The notes under the pieces: generated by a model
Seen by the model: only the letters and a program-made list of their open reading frames with translations
What the model was told of the DNA's origin: nothing
Database searches by the model: none
Part shown: positions 1 through 8,051 of the stretch, in pieces
How the letters are laid out: each line of letters begins with the position of its first letter
Position numbering within the stretch: position 1 is the stretch's first letter
Position numbers and translations under genes: made by a program
Source: Telluribacter roseus
GTDB taxonomy: Bacteria > Bacteroidota > Bacteroidia > Cytophagales > Spirosomataceae
Length of the DNA: 64,000 nucleotides
NCBI RefSeq assembly: GCF_017355915.2
Contig: NZ_JAFEUV020000004.1
Location: 310,001-374,000 of the forward strand
Direction: 5' to 3'

Positions 1-335
1 TCAAGCCGGTGGTGAAGAACGGGGTAGTGGAGTTTGTGATTCAGCTGGATGACGCGCAGAATGCCTCCCTACGCCCTAATATGAAGGTGGAGGTATTTGT
101 GGTGACGGATCGGAGTGCCCGCAGCCTGCGGGTAGCCAACGGACCAGCTTTCAAGGGCAAGCGTCGGCAGTTTGTGTATGTACTTAACAACGGCAAGGCC
201 CAGCGCCGGGAGGTAGAGGTAGGGCTCTCCAACTTCGACTACGTAGAGATCAAGAGTGGAGTACAGGCGGGCGATAAGGTGATCCTGACCGATCTGAGCC
301 AGTATGAGCACCTGTCAGAACTGGACATTATCTAA
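1..335 (+). CDS. Efflux periplasmic adaptor (HlyD/MacA family), C-terminal part
   Basis: Only the last 111 or so codons are in the window; the reading frame is open from the first base. The visible part has the membrane-proximal beta-barrel look of HlyD/MacA adaptors: 'RPNMKVEVFV' is the usual segment after the barrel strand, followed by a region ending 'GVQAGDKVILTDLSQY', which matches the closing strand of RND/ABC adaptor subunits. Such proteins bridge an inner-membrane pump and a TolC-type channel. It is followed 16 bases later by a TolC gene and then a MacB-like ATPase, so a MacA-type role is likely. The N-terminal membrane anchor and coiled coil are outside the window. Confidence 0.85.
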   Translation, partial: KPVVKNGVVEFVIQLDDAQNASLRPNMKVEVFVVTDRSARSLRVANGPAFKGKRRQFVYVLNNGKAQRREVEVGLSNFDYVEIKSGVQAGDKVILTDLSQYEHLSELDII

Positions 336-351
336 ACTGCCCGTCACCACC

Positions 352-1806
352 ATGAAAAACTTTCTACTCCTGATTTCGGTGCTGATGGGGCTGGGCGCCT
401 TCGCACCACTCCTGGCCCAGACCCAGCACCTCGGCCTGCAGCAGGTCGTTGACCTGGCCCGTGAGCAGTCCATTGCGGCCAAGCAAGCCACGACCCAGAA
501 GAAAAACAACTACTGGCAGTACCGCTCGTTCCTGGCCGACTACAAGCCCCAGCTTAGCCTCAATGGTACCCTGCCTGGTTTTACCCGCTCGTTTGTGGAG
601 GTCATGCAGCCCGATGGTACCATATCGTTTCAGCCAGTTTCCAACAACAATTCCATGCTGAACCTGGCGCTGAGCCAGAGCCTGCCCATGACGGGCGGTA
701 CCGTATTCGTACAGCAGCAGTTGCAGCGATTCGATGACTTTGCCCGGAACAACACGCTCTACAACGGTATTCCCTTCGCCATTGGCTTGAACCAGCCGTT
801 GCTGCGCTTCAACCCCATGAAGTGGGAGCGCCGGATCGAGCCTCTGAAATTTCAGGAAGGCAACCAGCAGTTTATCGAGTCGCTCGAGCAGGTAGCCCTC
901 ACAGCCACTGACCTGTATTTTGAACTACTGGTCGCGCAGGTAAATCTACAGATCGCCGAAAAGAACCTGAGCAACAACGATACGCTCTACAAGATAGCCC
1001 AGCAGCGCCTGGAGCTCGGCAAGATCTCGCAGAACGACCTGCTGCAACTGCAGATGGGCGTACTGACCGCGCAGAAAGACCTGGCGTCGGCCCGACAGGC
1101 GGCGGCGGTAGCCTCACTCCGCCTGAAAATGTACCTTAACTCGCGCGATGAGCGGGAATTGGAACTAGAAATTCCCAAAGAAATGAATGAAATTGAGGTG
1201 GATCCCCAGAAAGCTTTGGCGGAGGCGTTCGCTAATCGTTCTGATGCGATACTTTTTCAGCGGACCTTGCTGGAAGCGGAGCGCGACGTGAACCGGGCTA
1301 AGAAAGAAAATGGTGTTAACGCCTCGCTTAACGTGGCCTTTGGACTCTCTAACCGCGGAGCACGCCCGACCGACGTATACCAGCGGCCGCAGGACCGGGA
1401 GTTTGTGGAGGTGCAGTTTACGGTACCTATCATGACGTGGGGGCGCAACCAGGCCCGCACCGAGGTAGCCAAGGCCAATCAGGAGCTGGCCCAGCAGTCG
1501 GTAGCTCAGAACAAGCTGACCTTTGAGCAGGAGATATTCACCCAGGTGACGCTTCTACAGATGCTGCAAAAGCAGGTAAAGCTCACCCACCTGGCCGACC
1601 AGATCGCTGCCAACCGGTACCAGATTGCGCAGGAGCGCTTTATACTGAGTAACCTGAGCGTGACAGACCTGGGCATAGCTACGCAGGAAAAAGACCGCGC
1701 CCGGCGCGATTACATACTGGCCCTGCGCGACTACTGGCAGGCTTACTATACCTTGCGACTACTAACTCTATACGACTTTGAACTAAACCAAAAAATCAAG
1801 TACTAG
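352..1806 (+). CDS. TolC family outer-membrane efflux protein
   Basis: A 484-residue protein with a clear signal peptide (hydrophobic run ending APLLAQ) when started at the ATG at 352; the frame is open further upstream to 304 but that would bury the signal peptide. The mature part is dominated by long amphipathic helices rich in Gln, Ala and Leu, with two related halves as expected for the TolC/OEP fold (beta-barrel plus helical tunnel). It acts as the outer-membrane channel for the adaptor encoded just upstream and the ABC transporter downstream. The ATPase gene follows after 2 bases, which indicates one operon. Confidence 0.9.
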   Translation: MKNFLLLISVLMGLGAFAPLLAQTQHLGLQQVVDLAREQSIAAKQATTQKKNNYWQYRSFLADYKPQLSLNGTLPGFTRSFVEVMQPDGTISFQPVSNNNSMLNLALSQSLPMTGGTVFVQQQLQRFDDFARNNTLYNGIPFAIGLNQPLLRFNPMKWERRIEPLKFQEGNQQFIESLEQVALTATDLYFELLVAQVNLQIAEKNLSNNDTLYKIAQQRLELGKISQNDLLQLQMGVLTAQKDLASARQAAAVASLRLKMYLNSRDERELELEIPKEMNEIEVDPQKALAEAFANRSDAILFQRTLLEAERDVNRAKKENGVNASLNVAFGLSNRGARPTDVYQRPQDREFVEVQFTVPIMTWGRNQARTEVAKANQELAQQSVAQNKLTFEQEIFTQVTLLQMLQKQVKLTHLADQIAANRYQIAQERFILSNLSVTDLGIATQEKDRARRDYILALRDYWQAYYTLRLLTLYDFELNQKIKY

Positions 1807-1808
1807 CC

Positions 1809-2507
1809 ATGATTAAACTACAGAACATCGAGAAAGTGTACCGGACCAGCTCCATCGAAACACTCGCTTTGAACAACGTCAACATTCACATCCGCAAAGG
1901 CGAGTTTGTGTCCATCATGGGCCCCTCGGGCTGCGGCAAGAGTACCCTGCTCAACATCATGGGGCTGCTCGACGAGCCTTCCAAGGGTACCGTAGAGATA
2001 GGCGGCAAAACCGTAGACCAGTACCACGATAAGGCGCTGGCGCGCCTGCGCAACGAGAAGCTGGGATTTATATTCCAGAGCTTTCACCTCATCAATGACC
2101 TGTCGGTACTGGACAACGTGGAGATACCGCTGCTGTACCGCTCCACCTCCGCCCGGGAGCGCCGCGAGCTGGCACAACAGGCCCTGGAAAAAGTAGGACT
2201 TAGTAACCGCATGAAGCACTTCCCTAAGGAGCTATCGGGCGGACAGAAACAGCGGGTAGCCATAGCCCGGGCCATTGTAGGTAAGCCCGAGATCATCCTG
2301 GCCGATGAGCCTACCGGAAACCTGGACAGCGCCATGGGGAATGAGATCCTGAGCATCCTGCAGAACCTCAATAAGGAAGGAGCCACCATTGTGATGGTAA
2401 CGCACGACGAATCCATGGCTAAACGAACCCACCGCCTGATCCGCCTCTTTGACGGTACCCAGGTAACGGATTCTATCCTGTCCACTAACCTGGCTACCGG
2501 TGTGTAA
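1809..2507 (+). CDS. ABC transporter ATP-binding protein, MacB/LolD type
   Basis: A 232-residue nucleotide-binding subunit. Walker A reads GPSGCGKST (about residues 37-45), the signature is LSGGQKQRVAIARA, and Walker B is ILADEPTGNLDS, followed by the switch His in VTHDE. Length and motifs fit the MacB/LolD/FtsE class, which powers FtsX-type permeases that do mechanical work across the envelope rather than classic import. It lies between the TolC gene and two separate permease genes; the family is usually either fused (MacB) or split as here. The substrate cannot be told from sequence. Confidence 0.93.
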   Translation: MIKLQNIEKVYRTSSIETLALNNVNIHIRKGEFVSIMGPSGCGKSTLLNIMGLLDEPSKGTVEIGGKTVDQYHDKALARLRNEKLGFIFQSFHLINDLSVLDNVEIPLLYRSTSARERRELAQQALEKVGLSNRMKHFPKELSGGQKQRVAIARAIVGKPEIILADEPTGNLDSAMGNEILSILQNLNKEGATIVMVTHDESMAKRTHRLIRLFDGTQVTDSILSTNLATGV

Positions 2508-2550
2508 CTCCTAAAAAGTTGACTATAAGCATCGGGACGCAAAGCCCTCA

Positions 2551-2627
2551 CCGTGGTCTGTGTCTCCACAGACCGAATACAGCGGTGCCTGGGGCCTGTG
2601 GGGACACAGGCCAAGGTTAAGCCACGG
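2551..2627. repeat. REP/BIME-like pair of inverted hairpins
   Basis: Two perfect hairpins with 8-bp stems and 4-nt loops lie 18 bases apart: GGTCTGTGTCTCCACAGACC at 2555-2574 and GGCCTGTGGGGACACAGGCC at 2593-2612. The second, read on the minus strand, differs from the first at three positions, so they are two diverged copies in opposite orientation. Outer arms CCGTGG (2551-2556) and CCACGG (2622-2627) also pair. This is the layout of a bacterial interspersed mosaic element built from two REP units. It lies in the spacer between the ATPase and first permease gene. Confidence 0.75.
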
Positions 2628-2693
2628 ACTCAACGAAGCAAGAAAAACAAAAAGCTACTAGCTAACAACTACTACCTAACAGCTAACAAAGCC

Positions 2694-3941
2694 ATGATTT
2701 TAAACTATATAAAAATAGCCTGGAAGGTACTGCTACGGCACCCCTTCTATACATTTATTACGCTGTTCGGCATCAGCCTTACCCTTACGGTACTCATGGT
2801 GCTGACCTCCTTCCTGGACCACCTGTTCGGGACGCACTACCCCGAAGGCAAGCGCGACCGCTCCCTGTACATCACCCGTATGATGCAGATGGATACTACC
2901 CAGAATGGCCGGAATATGGGTCCGGTGAGCTTCAACTTCCTGCGTGATTATGCTAAGACGCTCAAGACACCCGAGCGGGTCGGTATATCTACCATGATGG
3001 GCTTTGCCAATACCTACATCAATGGTAAGCGCATTAAACTAAACACCAAGTACACCGATGCTGACTTCTGGTACGTAACAGACTTCCAGTTTCTGGAAGG
3101 TAAGCCCTACAACGAGCAGAATATTGCCAATGGCGAGAATGTAGTAGTGATTACCGACGACCTGCGGAAGCAGTACTTCGAAGACAGCGACGGGTCGGTA
3201 GTTGGCAAGTACATCGACATCGAGAATATCAAGTACCGCGTAATCGGGGTGACCAAGGGAAGCCCTGCCACTCGCCCGTATACGTACAGTGACGTATACT
3301 TCCCCTACACAGCGCCTAAAAGTAACTACCAGAGCGAAGGCTTGCGGGGTATGTATGTGGGTATAGTACTAGCCAAAGACAAGGCTGATATACCAGCCAT
3401 TCAGGAGGAGTTTAACAGTGCGGTTAGCCGGATTTCACTACCCCGGACCGAAAATGGTTTCAAGTTTCATACCATTAAGGTGGGGGCAAATACCTATCTG
3501 GATGATTTTCTGGGTAATTTCTTACAGGGTGAAGAAACCCGTCGAACTATATTCTTTTCAATTATTGGATTTATTATGCTTATGATCATGGGGCTGCCCG
3601 CCATCAACCTGGTCAATGTAAACGTGAGCCGTATCCTCGAACGGGCCTCGGAGATAGGCGTGCGCAAATCCTTCGGTGCGCCGTCTCGTGCGTTGCTGTG
3701 GCAGTTCATCATTGAGAACATCTTCATCACGTTTATCGGTGGTCTCGTGGCCCTGTTGCTATCCTTCCTGATTATTCTGCTCATCAATACCAGCGGCTGG
3801 ATCGCCTACGCCGACCTGACCATCAACTTCAACGTCTTTGCGGTAAGTATGGGGGTGTGTCTGGTGTTCGGCTTACTGTCAGGAGTACTACCCGCCATGC
3901 GTATGTCCAAAATGAAAATCGTCGACGCGCTAAAAGCGTAA
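2694..3941 (+). CDS. ABC transporter permease, FtsX/MacB type (first copy)
   Basis: A 415-residue permease. It has one membrane helix near the N-terminus (about residues 20-40), a large periplasmic MacB core region, and three C-terminal membrane helices (starting near ETRRTIFFSIIGFIMLMIMG) with the FtsX-type coupling sequence 'RILERASEIGVRKSFGA', which contacts the ATPase. I take the ATG at 2694; the longer open frame back to 2553 runs through the hairpin pair at 2551-2627 and gives a non-protein-like extension. It pairs with the second permease gene downstream, consistent with a heterodimeric transporter. Confidence 0.88.
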   Translation: MILNYIKIAWKVLLRHPFYTFITLFGISLTLTVLMVLTSFLDHLFGTHYPEGKRDRSLYITRMMQMDTTQNGRNMGPVSFNFLRDYAKTLKTPERVGISTMMGFANTYINGKRIKLNTKYTDADFWYVTDFQFLEGKPYNEQNIANGENVVVITDDLRKQYFEDSDGSVVGKYIDIENIKYRVIGVTKGSPATRPYTYSDVYFPYTAPKSNYQSEGLRGMYVGIVLAKDKADIPAIQEEFNSAVSRISLPRTENGFKFHTIKVGANTYLDDFLGNFLQGEETRRTIFFSIIGFIMLMIMGLPAINLVNVNVSRILERASEIGVRKSFGAPSRALLWQFIIENIFITFIGGLVALLLSFLIILLINTSGWIAYADLTINFNVFAVSMGVCLVFGLLSGVLPAMRMSKMKIVDALKA

Positions 3942-4006
3942 GTTATTTAATATCAGAACATTAAAAAGCATAAGAGCTAATAGCTAACCTCTAACTACTA
4001 ACAGCT

Positions 4007-5173
4007 ATGTTACGTCATTTATTTAAATTAATATGGAATAAAAAGAAGGCACACTCGCTGCTGATGGTGGAGATCTGGGCTTCTTTTATGGTCTTATTCG
4101 GGGTACTTTCCCTGATCGTGTACAATGTCCGCAACTACGTGGAGCCGATTGGCTTTGACTACGAAGACCGCTGGATCCTTAACCTGTCCAACAACCAGGA
4201 TACTCTGGCCGTGGGCGACAAGGTAGCCAGCATCTACCAACGCCTGAACCAGTACGCGGAAGTAGAGGAGGTGACCCGTACGGGCTCCAACACCCCTTTT
4301 TCCATGAATACGATGAATAACTCGGTCAGCTATAAGGATGCCAAGGTACTGACGAACTTTTATCCGGTAGATGAAAACTACGCACAGACCATGAATCTGC
4401 CCGTCACAGCGGGGCGCTGGTTTAACAAAGCCGACGCGGTATCTAAGCACGAAGCCATTGTGATCAACGATGCCGCCCGCGAAAAGCTTTTTGGTGCTGA
4501 AAATCCCATTGGTAAGCTGGTCAAGCGGGATGATAAATTGTATTGGCGGGTCGTGGGAATCGTGGATAATTTCAAAGCCAAAGGCGAGTTTATGAGTGAC
4601 GAACCAGGGCTGTTTACCTTCATCAAAGACAAGAATGCCTGGGAAAAAGAATTTATCCTGAAAGTAAAGCCCGGTACCGATGCTAACTTTGAAGCCAAAC
4701 TGGTGAAAGACATAGCCGGTATGGTCAAAGACTGGAACGTGGAGGTCACGTACATGACCGATTCCCGTAAAAATCAGCATTCGCTCACGCTGGTACCGGT
4801 GGTAATATTCCTGGTTATTTGTAGCTTTCTGCTGGTAAACGTAGCCCTTGGTCTATTCGGAATTCTGAACCTCAACATAGCCAAGCGCAGGGATGAGATT
4901 GGGCTACGTCGGGCTATGGGAGCGACCGAGAAGGCCGTAACCCGTCAGTTCCTGGGCGAAATATGGGTACTGGCTACCATCAGTATGTTGCTGGGGCTGC
5001 TATTTGCAGTACAGTTTCCGCTGCTCAACGTATTTGATATAGAGGGCGGAATCTACTTAGTAGCCATGGCACTGGCCATGGGAGTCGTGTACCTCATCGT
5101 GACCCTCTGCGCCTGGTACCCCAGCCAGCAGGCCTCGCGGATCCACCCGGCGGTGGCGCTGCACGAAGAGTAA
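4007..5173 (+). CDS. ABC transporter permease, FtsX/MacB type (second copy)
   Basis: A 388-residue protein with the same plan as its upstream neighbour: an N-terminal membrane helix (WASFMVLFGVLSLIVY), a periplasmic domain of about 230 residues, then three C-terminal helices with the ATPase-coupling motif 'IAKRRDEIGLRRAMGA'. The two permeases are diverged, so they likely form a heterodimer on one ATPase dimer. The 65-base spacer upstream shows no separate promoter; it ends with the G-poor TAAC-rich leader seen before other starts in this window. Export of a drug, lipid or lipoprotein is possible; the substrate is unknown. Confidence 0.88.
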   Translation: MLRHLFKLIWNKKKAHSLLMVEIWASFMVLFGVLSLIVYNVRNYVEPIGFDYEDRWILNLSNNQDTLAVGDKVASIYQRLNQYAEVEEVTRTGSNTPFSMNTMNNSVSYKDAKVLTNFYPVDENYAQTMNLPVTAGRWFNKADAVSKHEAIVINDAAREKLFGAENPIGKLVKRDDKLYWRVVGIVDNFKAKGEFMSDEPGLFTFIKDKNAWEKEFILKVKPGTDANFEAKLVKDIAGMVKDWNVEVTYMTDSRKNQHSLTLVPVVIFLVICSFLLVNVALGLFGILNLNIAKRRDEIGLRRAMGATEKAVTRQFLGEIWVLATISMLLGLLFAVQFPLLNVFDIEGGIYLVAMALAMGVVYLIVTLCAWYPSQQASRIHPAVALHEE

Positions 5174-5200
5174 GTAACTAATTTAAAATGAATAATGAAG

Positions 5201-5238
5201 AATGTATAATGGGGCAGTTTATACTTCCATTATACATT
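5201..5238. repeat. AT-rich inverted repeat in the permease-regulator spacer
   Basis: AATGTATAATGG at 5201-5212 is matched perfectly by its reverse complement at 5227-5238, with 14 bases between. The surrounding 5181-5260 is a low-complexity string of AATG/ATTA words. It could form a hairpin in the transcript and partly separate expression of the export genes from the two-component genes. No clean U-tract follows, so it is not called as a terminator. Confidence 0.55.
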
Positions 5239-5267
5239 TTACATTATCAATTATATATTGAAACCCA

Positions 5268-6638
5268 ATGCTCCTCATAGTTGATGACGATATAGCGATC
5301 CGTACCTCCATGACGCTGTTGTTCAGGAAGGAAGGGTTTGAGGTGAAGAGCTGCGGCTCCCCCACCGAAACTCTGGACTTTCTGCGTAAGGAGACTCCCG
5401 AACTCATTATCCTGGACCTGAACTTCTCCATTGAGACGTCAGGGGAGGAGGGGATGCGGTTGCTGGGTGTTATCCGTACCCAATATCCTGCTATACCCGT
5501 TATCCTGATTACGGGCTGGGGTAGTATAGATCTGGCGGTGCAGGGTATGAAAGCCGGAGCCCGGGACTTTATTACGAAGCCCTGGCAAAATGAACACCTG
5601 CTGCAGTCGGTGCGGACGGTGCTGAACCTGGCAAATCAGAAGCCCCAATCAGCTACCCGCGCCCGGCTGGACAAGCAGTACCAGTTTGAGCACATCGTAG
5701 GCAAGGACCCGAAGCTGCTCGACATCCTCGAGACCATCGGCCGCATCGCAAATACCGAAGCGCCGGTACTGATTACGGGCGAGAGCGGTACGGGTAAAGA
5801 ACTTATCGCCGAAGCCATTCACCTCAACAGCAAGCGTCGCCAGCGGCCCTTTATCAAGGTCAACCTGGGCGGTATATCATCTACGCTGTTCGAGAGCGAA
5901 CTCTTCGGCCACGTTAGGGGCGCCTTTACCGATGCCAAGTCCGACCGCATAGGAAGGTTCGAGATGGCGCATAAAGGGTCTATTTTTCTGGATGAAATAG
6001 GAGAGCTGGACCTGTCGAGTCAGGTGAAGCTGCTGCGGGTGTTGCAGGAGCGTACCTTCGAGCCGCTGGGAAGCAGCAAAAGCCGGACGGTGGATGTACG
6101 GGTGGTGTGCGCTACCAACCGGAATCTGGAAGAAATGGTAACACAGGGTACCTTCCGGGAAGATCTCTTTTATCGGATTAACCTCATTACAGTAAAATTA
6201 CCCGCTCTGCGCGAACGCCCGGACGACATACCGGTACTGGCGGAGCACTTTGTTAATAACCTAAAGGCCATCTACGACCGCCCCAGCCTTCGGATCAGCG
6301 ATAAGGCTATGAAGTGGCTGGCTACCCTGCAGCTACCGGGCAACATCCGGCAGCTGAAGAACATCGTGGAGCGGACGGTACTACTCTCCAACCAGGACTT
6401 GCTGGAAGCGACAGATTTTCAGCGTAACCTTACTTCTGGTCCGGTACCTTCCGTTCAGAAGTCCCTGCCCGAGGTAGGTACCATGACGCTCGAAGAAATA
6501 GAGTACCAGATGATCCGTCGGGCCATGGATTTTCACCACAATAAAGTATCCAAGGTAGCCCGCTCGCTGGGTATTACCCGCTTTGCCCTGTACCGCCGAC
6601 TCGAGAAGTTCGGTATCTCTTACGACTCTGAAAGTTGA
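5268..6638 (+). CDS. Sigma-54-dependent response regulator (NtrC/AtoC family)
   Basis: A 456-residue three-domain regulator. The receiver domain (about 1-120) has the acidic pair DDD near residue 5 and the phospho-acceptor Asp in LIILDLNF. The AAA+ domain (about 145-380) has Walker A GESGTGKE and the loop 'GAFTDA', a variant of the canonical GAFTGA that contacts sigma-54; this variant is frequent in Bacteroidota. The C-terminal Fis-type helix-turn-helix is NKVSKVARSLGITRFALYRRL. It activates sigma-54 promoters after phosphorylation by the kinase encoded next. Its gene follows the export operon, so it may control that operon and other targets (see the sigma-54 promoter at 44485). Confidence 0.93.
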   Translation: MLLIVDDDIAIRTSMTLLFRKEGFEVKSCGSPTETLDFLRKETPELIILDLNFSIETSGEEGMRLLGVIRTQYPAIPVILITGWGSIDLAVQGMKAGARDFITKPWQNEHLLQSVRTVLNLANQKPQSATRARLDKQYQFEHIVGKDPKLLDILETIGRIANTEAPVLITGESGTGKELIAEAIHLNSKRRQRPFIKVNLGGISSTLFESELFGHVRGAFTDAKSDRIGRFEMAHKGSIFLDEIGELDLSSQVKLLRVLQERTFEPLGSSKSRTVDVRVVCATNRNLEEMVTQGTFREDLFYRINLITVKLPALRERPDDIPVLAEHFVNNLKAIYDRPSLRISDKAMKWLATLQLPGNIRQLKNIVERTVLLSNQDLLEATDFQRNLTSGPVPSVQKSLPEVGTMTLEEIEYQMIRRAMDFHHNKVSKVARSLGITRFALYRRLEKFGISYDSES

Positions 6639-7942
6639 TGAAGCTCTCCCTCCGTACCCGTTACATTCTGTTCGTAGTCTTCCTGCACTCAGCGCTGATC
6701 TTTCTGACGTTCAACTGGCTCCGGGAGGATAAGCTGCTCTTTATCGCCTCTGAGGTACTGCTGGTACTTTCTATTATTGCCTCCGTTCAGATCTACCGTG
6801 ATTTCCTGAAACCCATTGAATTTGTACGGGCGGGTATCGAGGCCATTAAGGACCGTGATTTTACCATCAAGTTTGTGCCTTCGGGTAAGAGTGAGGTAGA
6901 TGTTCTTATCAACGTGTACAACCTGATGATCGACCAGCTCCGGCTGGAGCGTACCAAGCTCAACGAGCAGCACTACTTTCTCGAAAAGCTCATTGAGGCT
7001 TCTCCCATCGCCATACTCATCCTGGACTTTGACGAAAAGATTACGACTGTGAACAGCCGCGCCCGCACTATGCTGGGTATAGGTACCATCGACTGCGAAG
7101 GGAAACGGCTGGTGGACCTGGATGTGCCGCTTCTTACTCAACTTAACGAATTACAGGATGGACAGTCACGCACCATCAAGAACAATGGTGTGGAAACCTA
7201 TAAGGTACAGCGGTCGCACTTCATGGACCGGGGGTTCCGTAGGTCGTTCCTGATGGTGGAGGAGCTGACCGCGGATATACTCGAGTCGGAGAAGAAGGCC
7301 TACGGCAAGGTGATCCGGATGATGGCCCACGAGGTGAATAATACCATGGGAGCCACGGATTCGATCATTCAGACTACCCTCAGCTACCTGCCCCAGGAGG
7401 AGTACGGAGAGCTGATGGAGGCGCTACGCATTGCCACCGAACGCAACCGACAGCTGAGCCGGTTTATGCGGAACTTCGCCGATGTGGTACGCCTGCCGTT
7501 GCCCCGGAAGGAGCTGACCGATCTGAATAAGCTGATAAAAGATGTGGTGTTGTTTATGCAGCCCATGGCCGCGCTGCGCGGTGTTGTCATAAAGACTTCG
7601 AGTATATTTACGCCTAATCTGGTGCCGCTGGACAAAGGACAAATAGAGCAGGTACTGGTCAATATTCTTAAAAATGCTATGGAAGCCTGCGAGAGTGGGA
7701 TGGAAATAAGGGTGGAGGTATCAGAGTGCAGGTTAGTAATCCGTAACAATGGCCGTCCTATCCCGGCGGAGGTGGAAGCTCAGCTGTTCAACCCCTTCTT
7801 CAGTACCAAGCCCGACGGGCAGGGCATTGGTCTTACCCTTACGCGCGACATTCTCCTGAACCACGGCTTTGTCTTCTCCCTTAAATCAAAGCCCGATGGC
7901 TGGACCGAGTTCACCATTGATGTACAGCCCGGAGAAAGTTAA
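6638..7942 (+). CDS. Sensor histidine kinase partner of the NtrC-type regulator
   Basis: A 434-residue membrane kinase whose ATG overlaps the stop of the regulator gene (TGATG), which implies translational coupling. Two N-terminal membrane helices (about residues 8-50) are close together with little periplasmic part, so sensing may occur within the membrane or cytosol. A HAMP-like linker and PAS domain (about 115-210) follow. The H-box is 'MMAHEVNNTMG' (phospho-acceptor His), with N box LVNILKNAMEAC and G box GQGIGLTLTRDI. The kinase is expected to phosphorylate the sigma-54 regulator. The architecture resembles NtrY-type kinases. Confidence 0.92.
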   Translation: MKLSLRTRYILFVVFLHSALIFLTFNWLREDKLLFIASEVLLVLSIIASVQIYRDFLKPIEFVRAGIEAIKDRDFTIKFVPSGKSEVDVLINVYNLMIDQLRLERTKLNEQHYFLEKLIEASPIAILILDFDEKITTVNSRARTMLGIGTIDCEGKRLVDLDVPLLTQLNELQDGQSRTIKNNGVETYKVQRSHFMDRGFRRSFLMVEELTADILESEKKAYGKVIRMMAHEVNNTMGATDSIIQTTLSYLPQEEYGELMEALRIATERNRQLSRFMRNFADVVRLPLPRKELTDLNKLIKDVVLFMQPMAALRGVVIKTSSIFTPNLVPLDKGQIEQVLVNILKNAMEACESGMEIRVEVSECRLVIRNNGRPIPAEVEAQLFNPFFSTKPDGQGIGLTLTRDILLNHGFVFSLKSKPDGWTEFTIDVQPGES

Positions 7943-8051
7943 TCGCAGATGCGATGATTCAGGAAGACTTTTTTTGCCGTTGCTAGTTAATTAAGGATAG
8001 CTTCATGATGGGACTACCATTGGATGAGGGCTTTCGGCAAATAGCCTGGCA

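Noticed and set aside
2553-2693. Longer N-terminus of the first permease starting at 2553
   Set aside because: The extra 47 codons would be read through the hairpin pair and give a sequence unlike the membrane start of this family; the ATG at 2694 begins a normal FtsX-type start.
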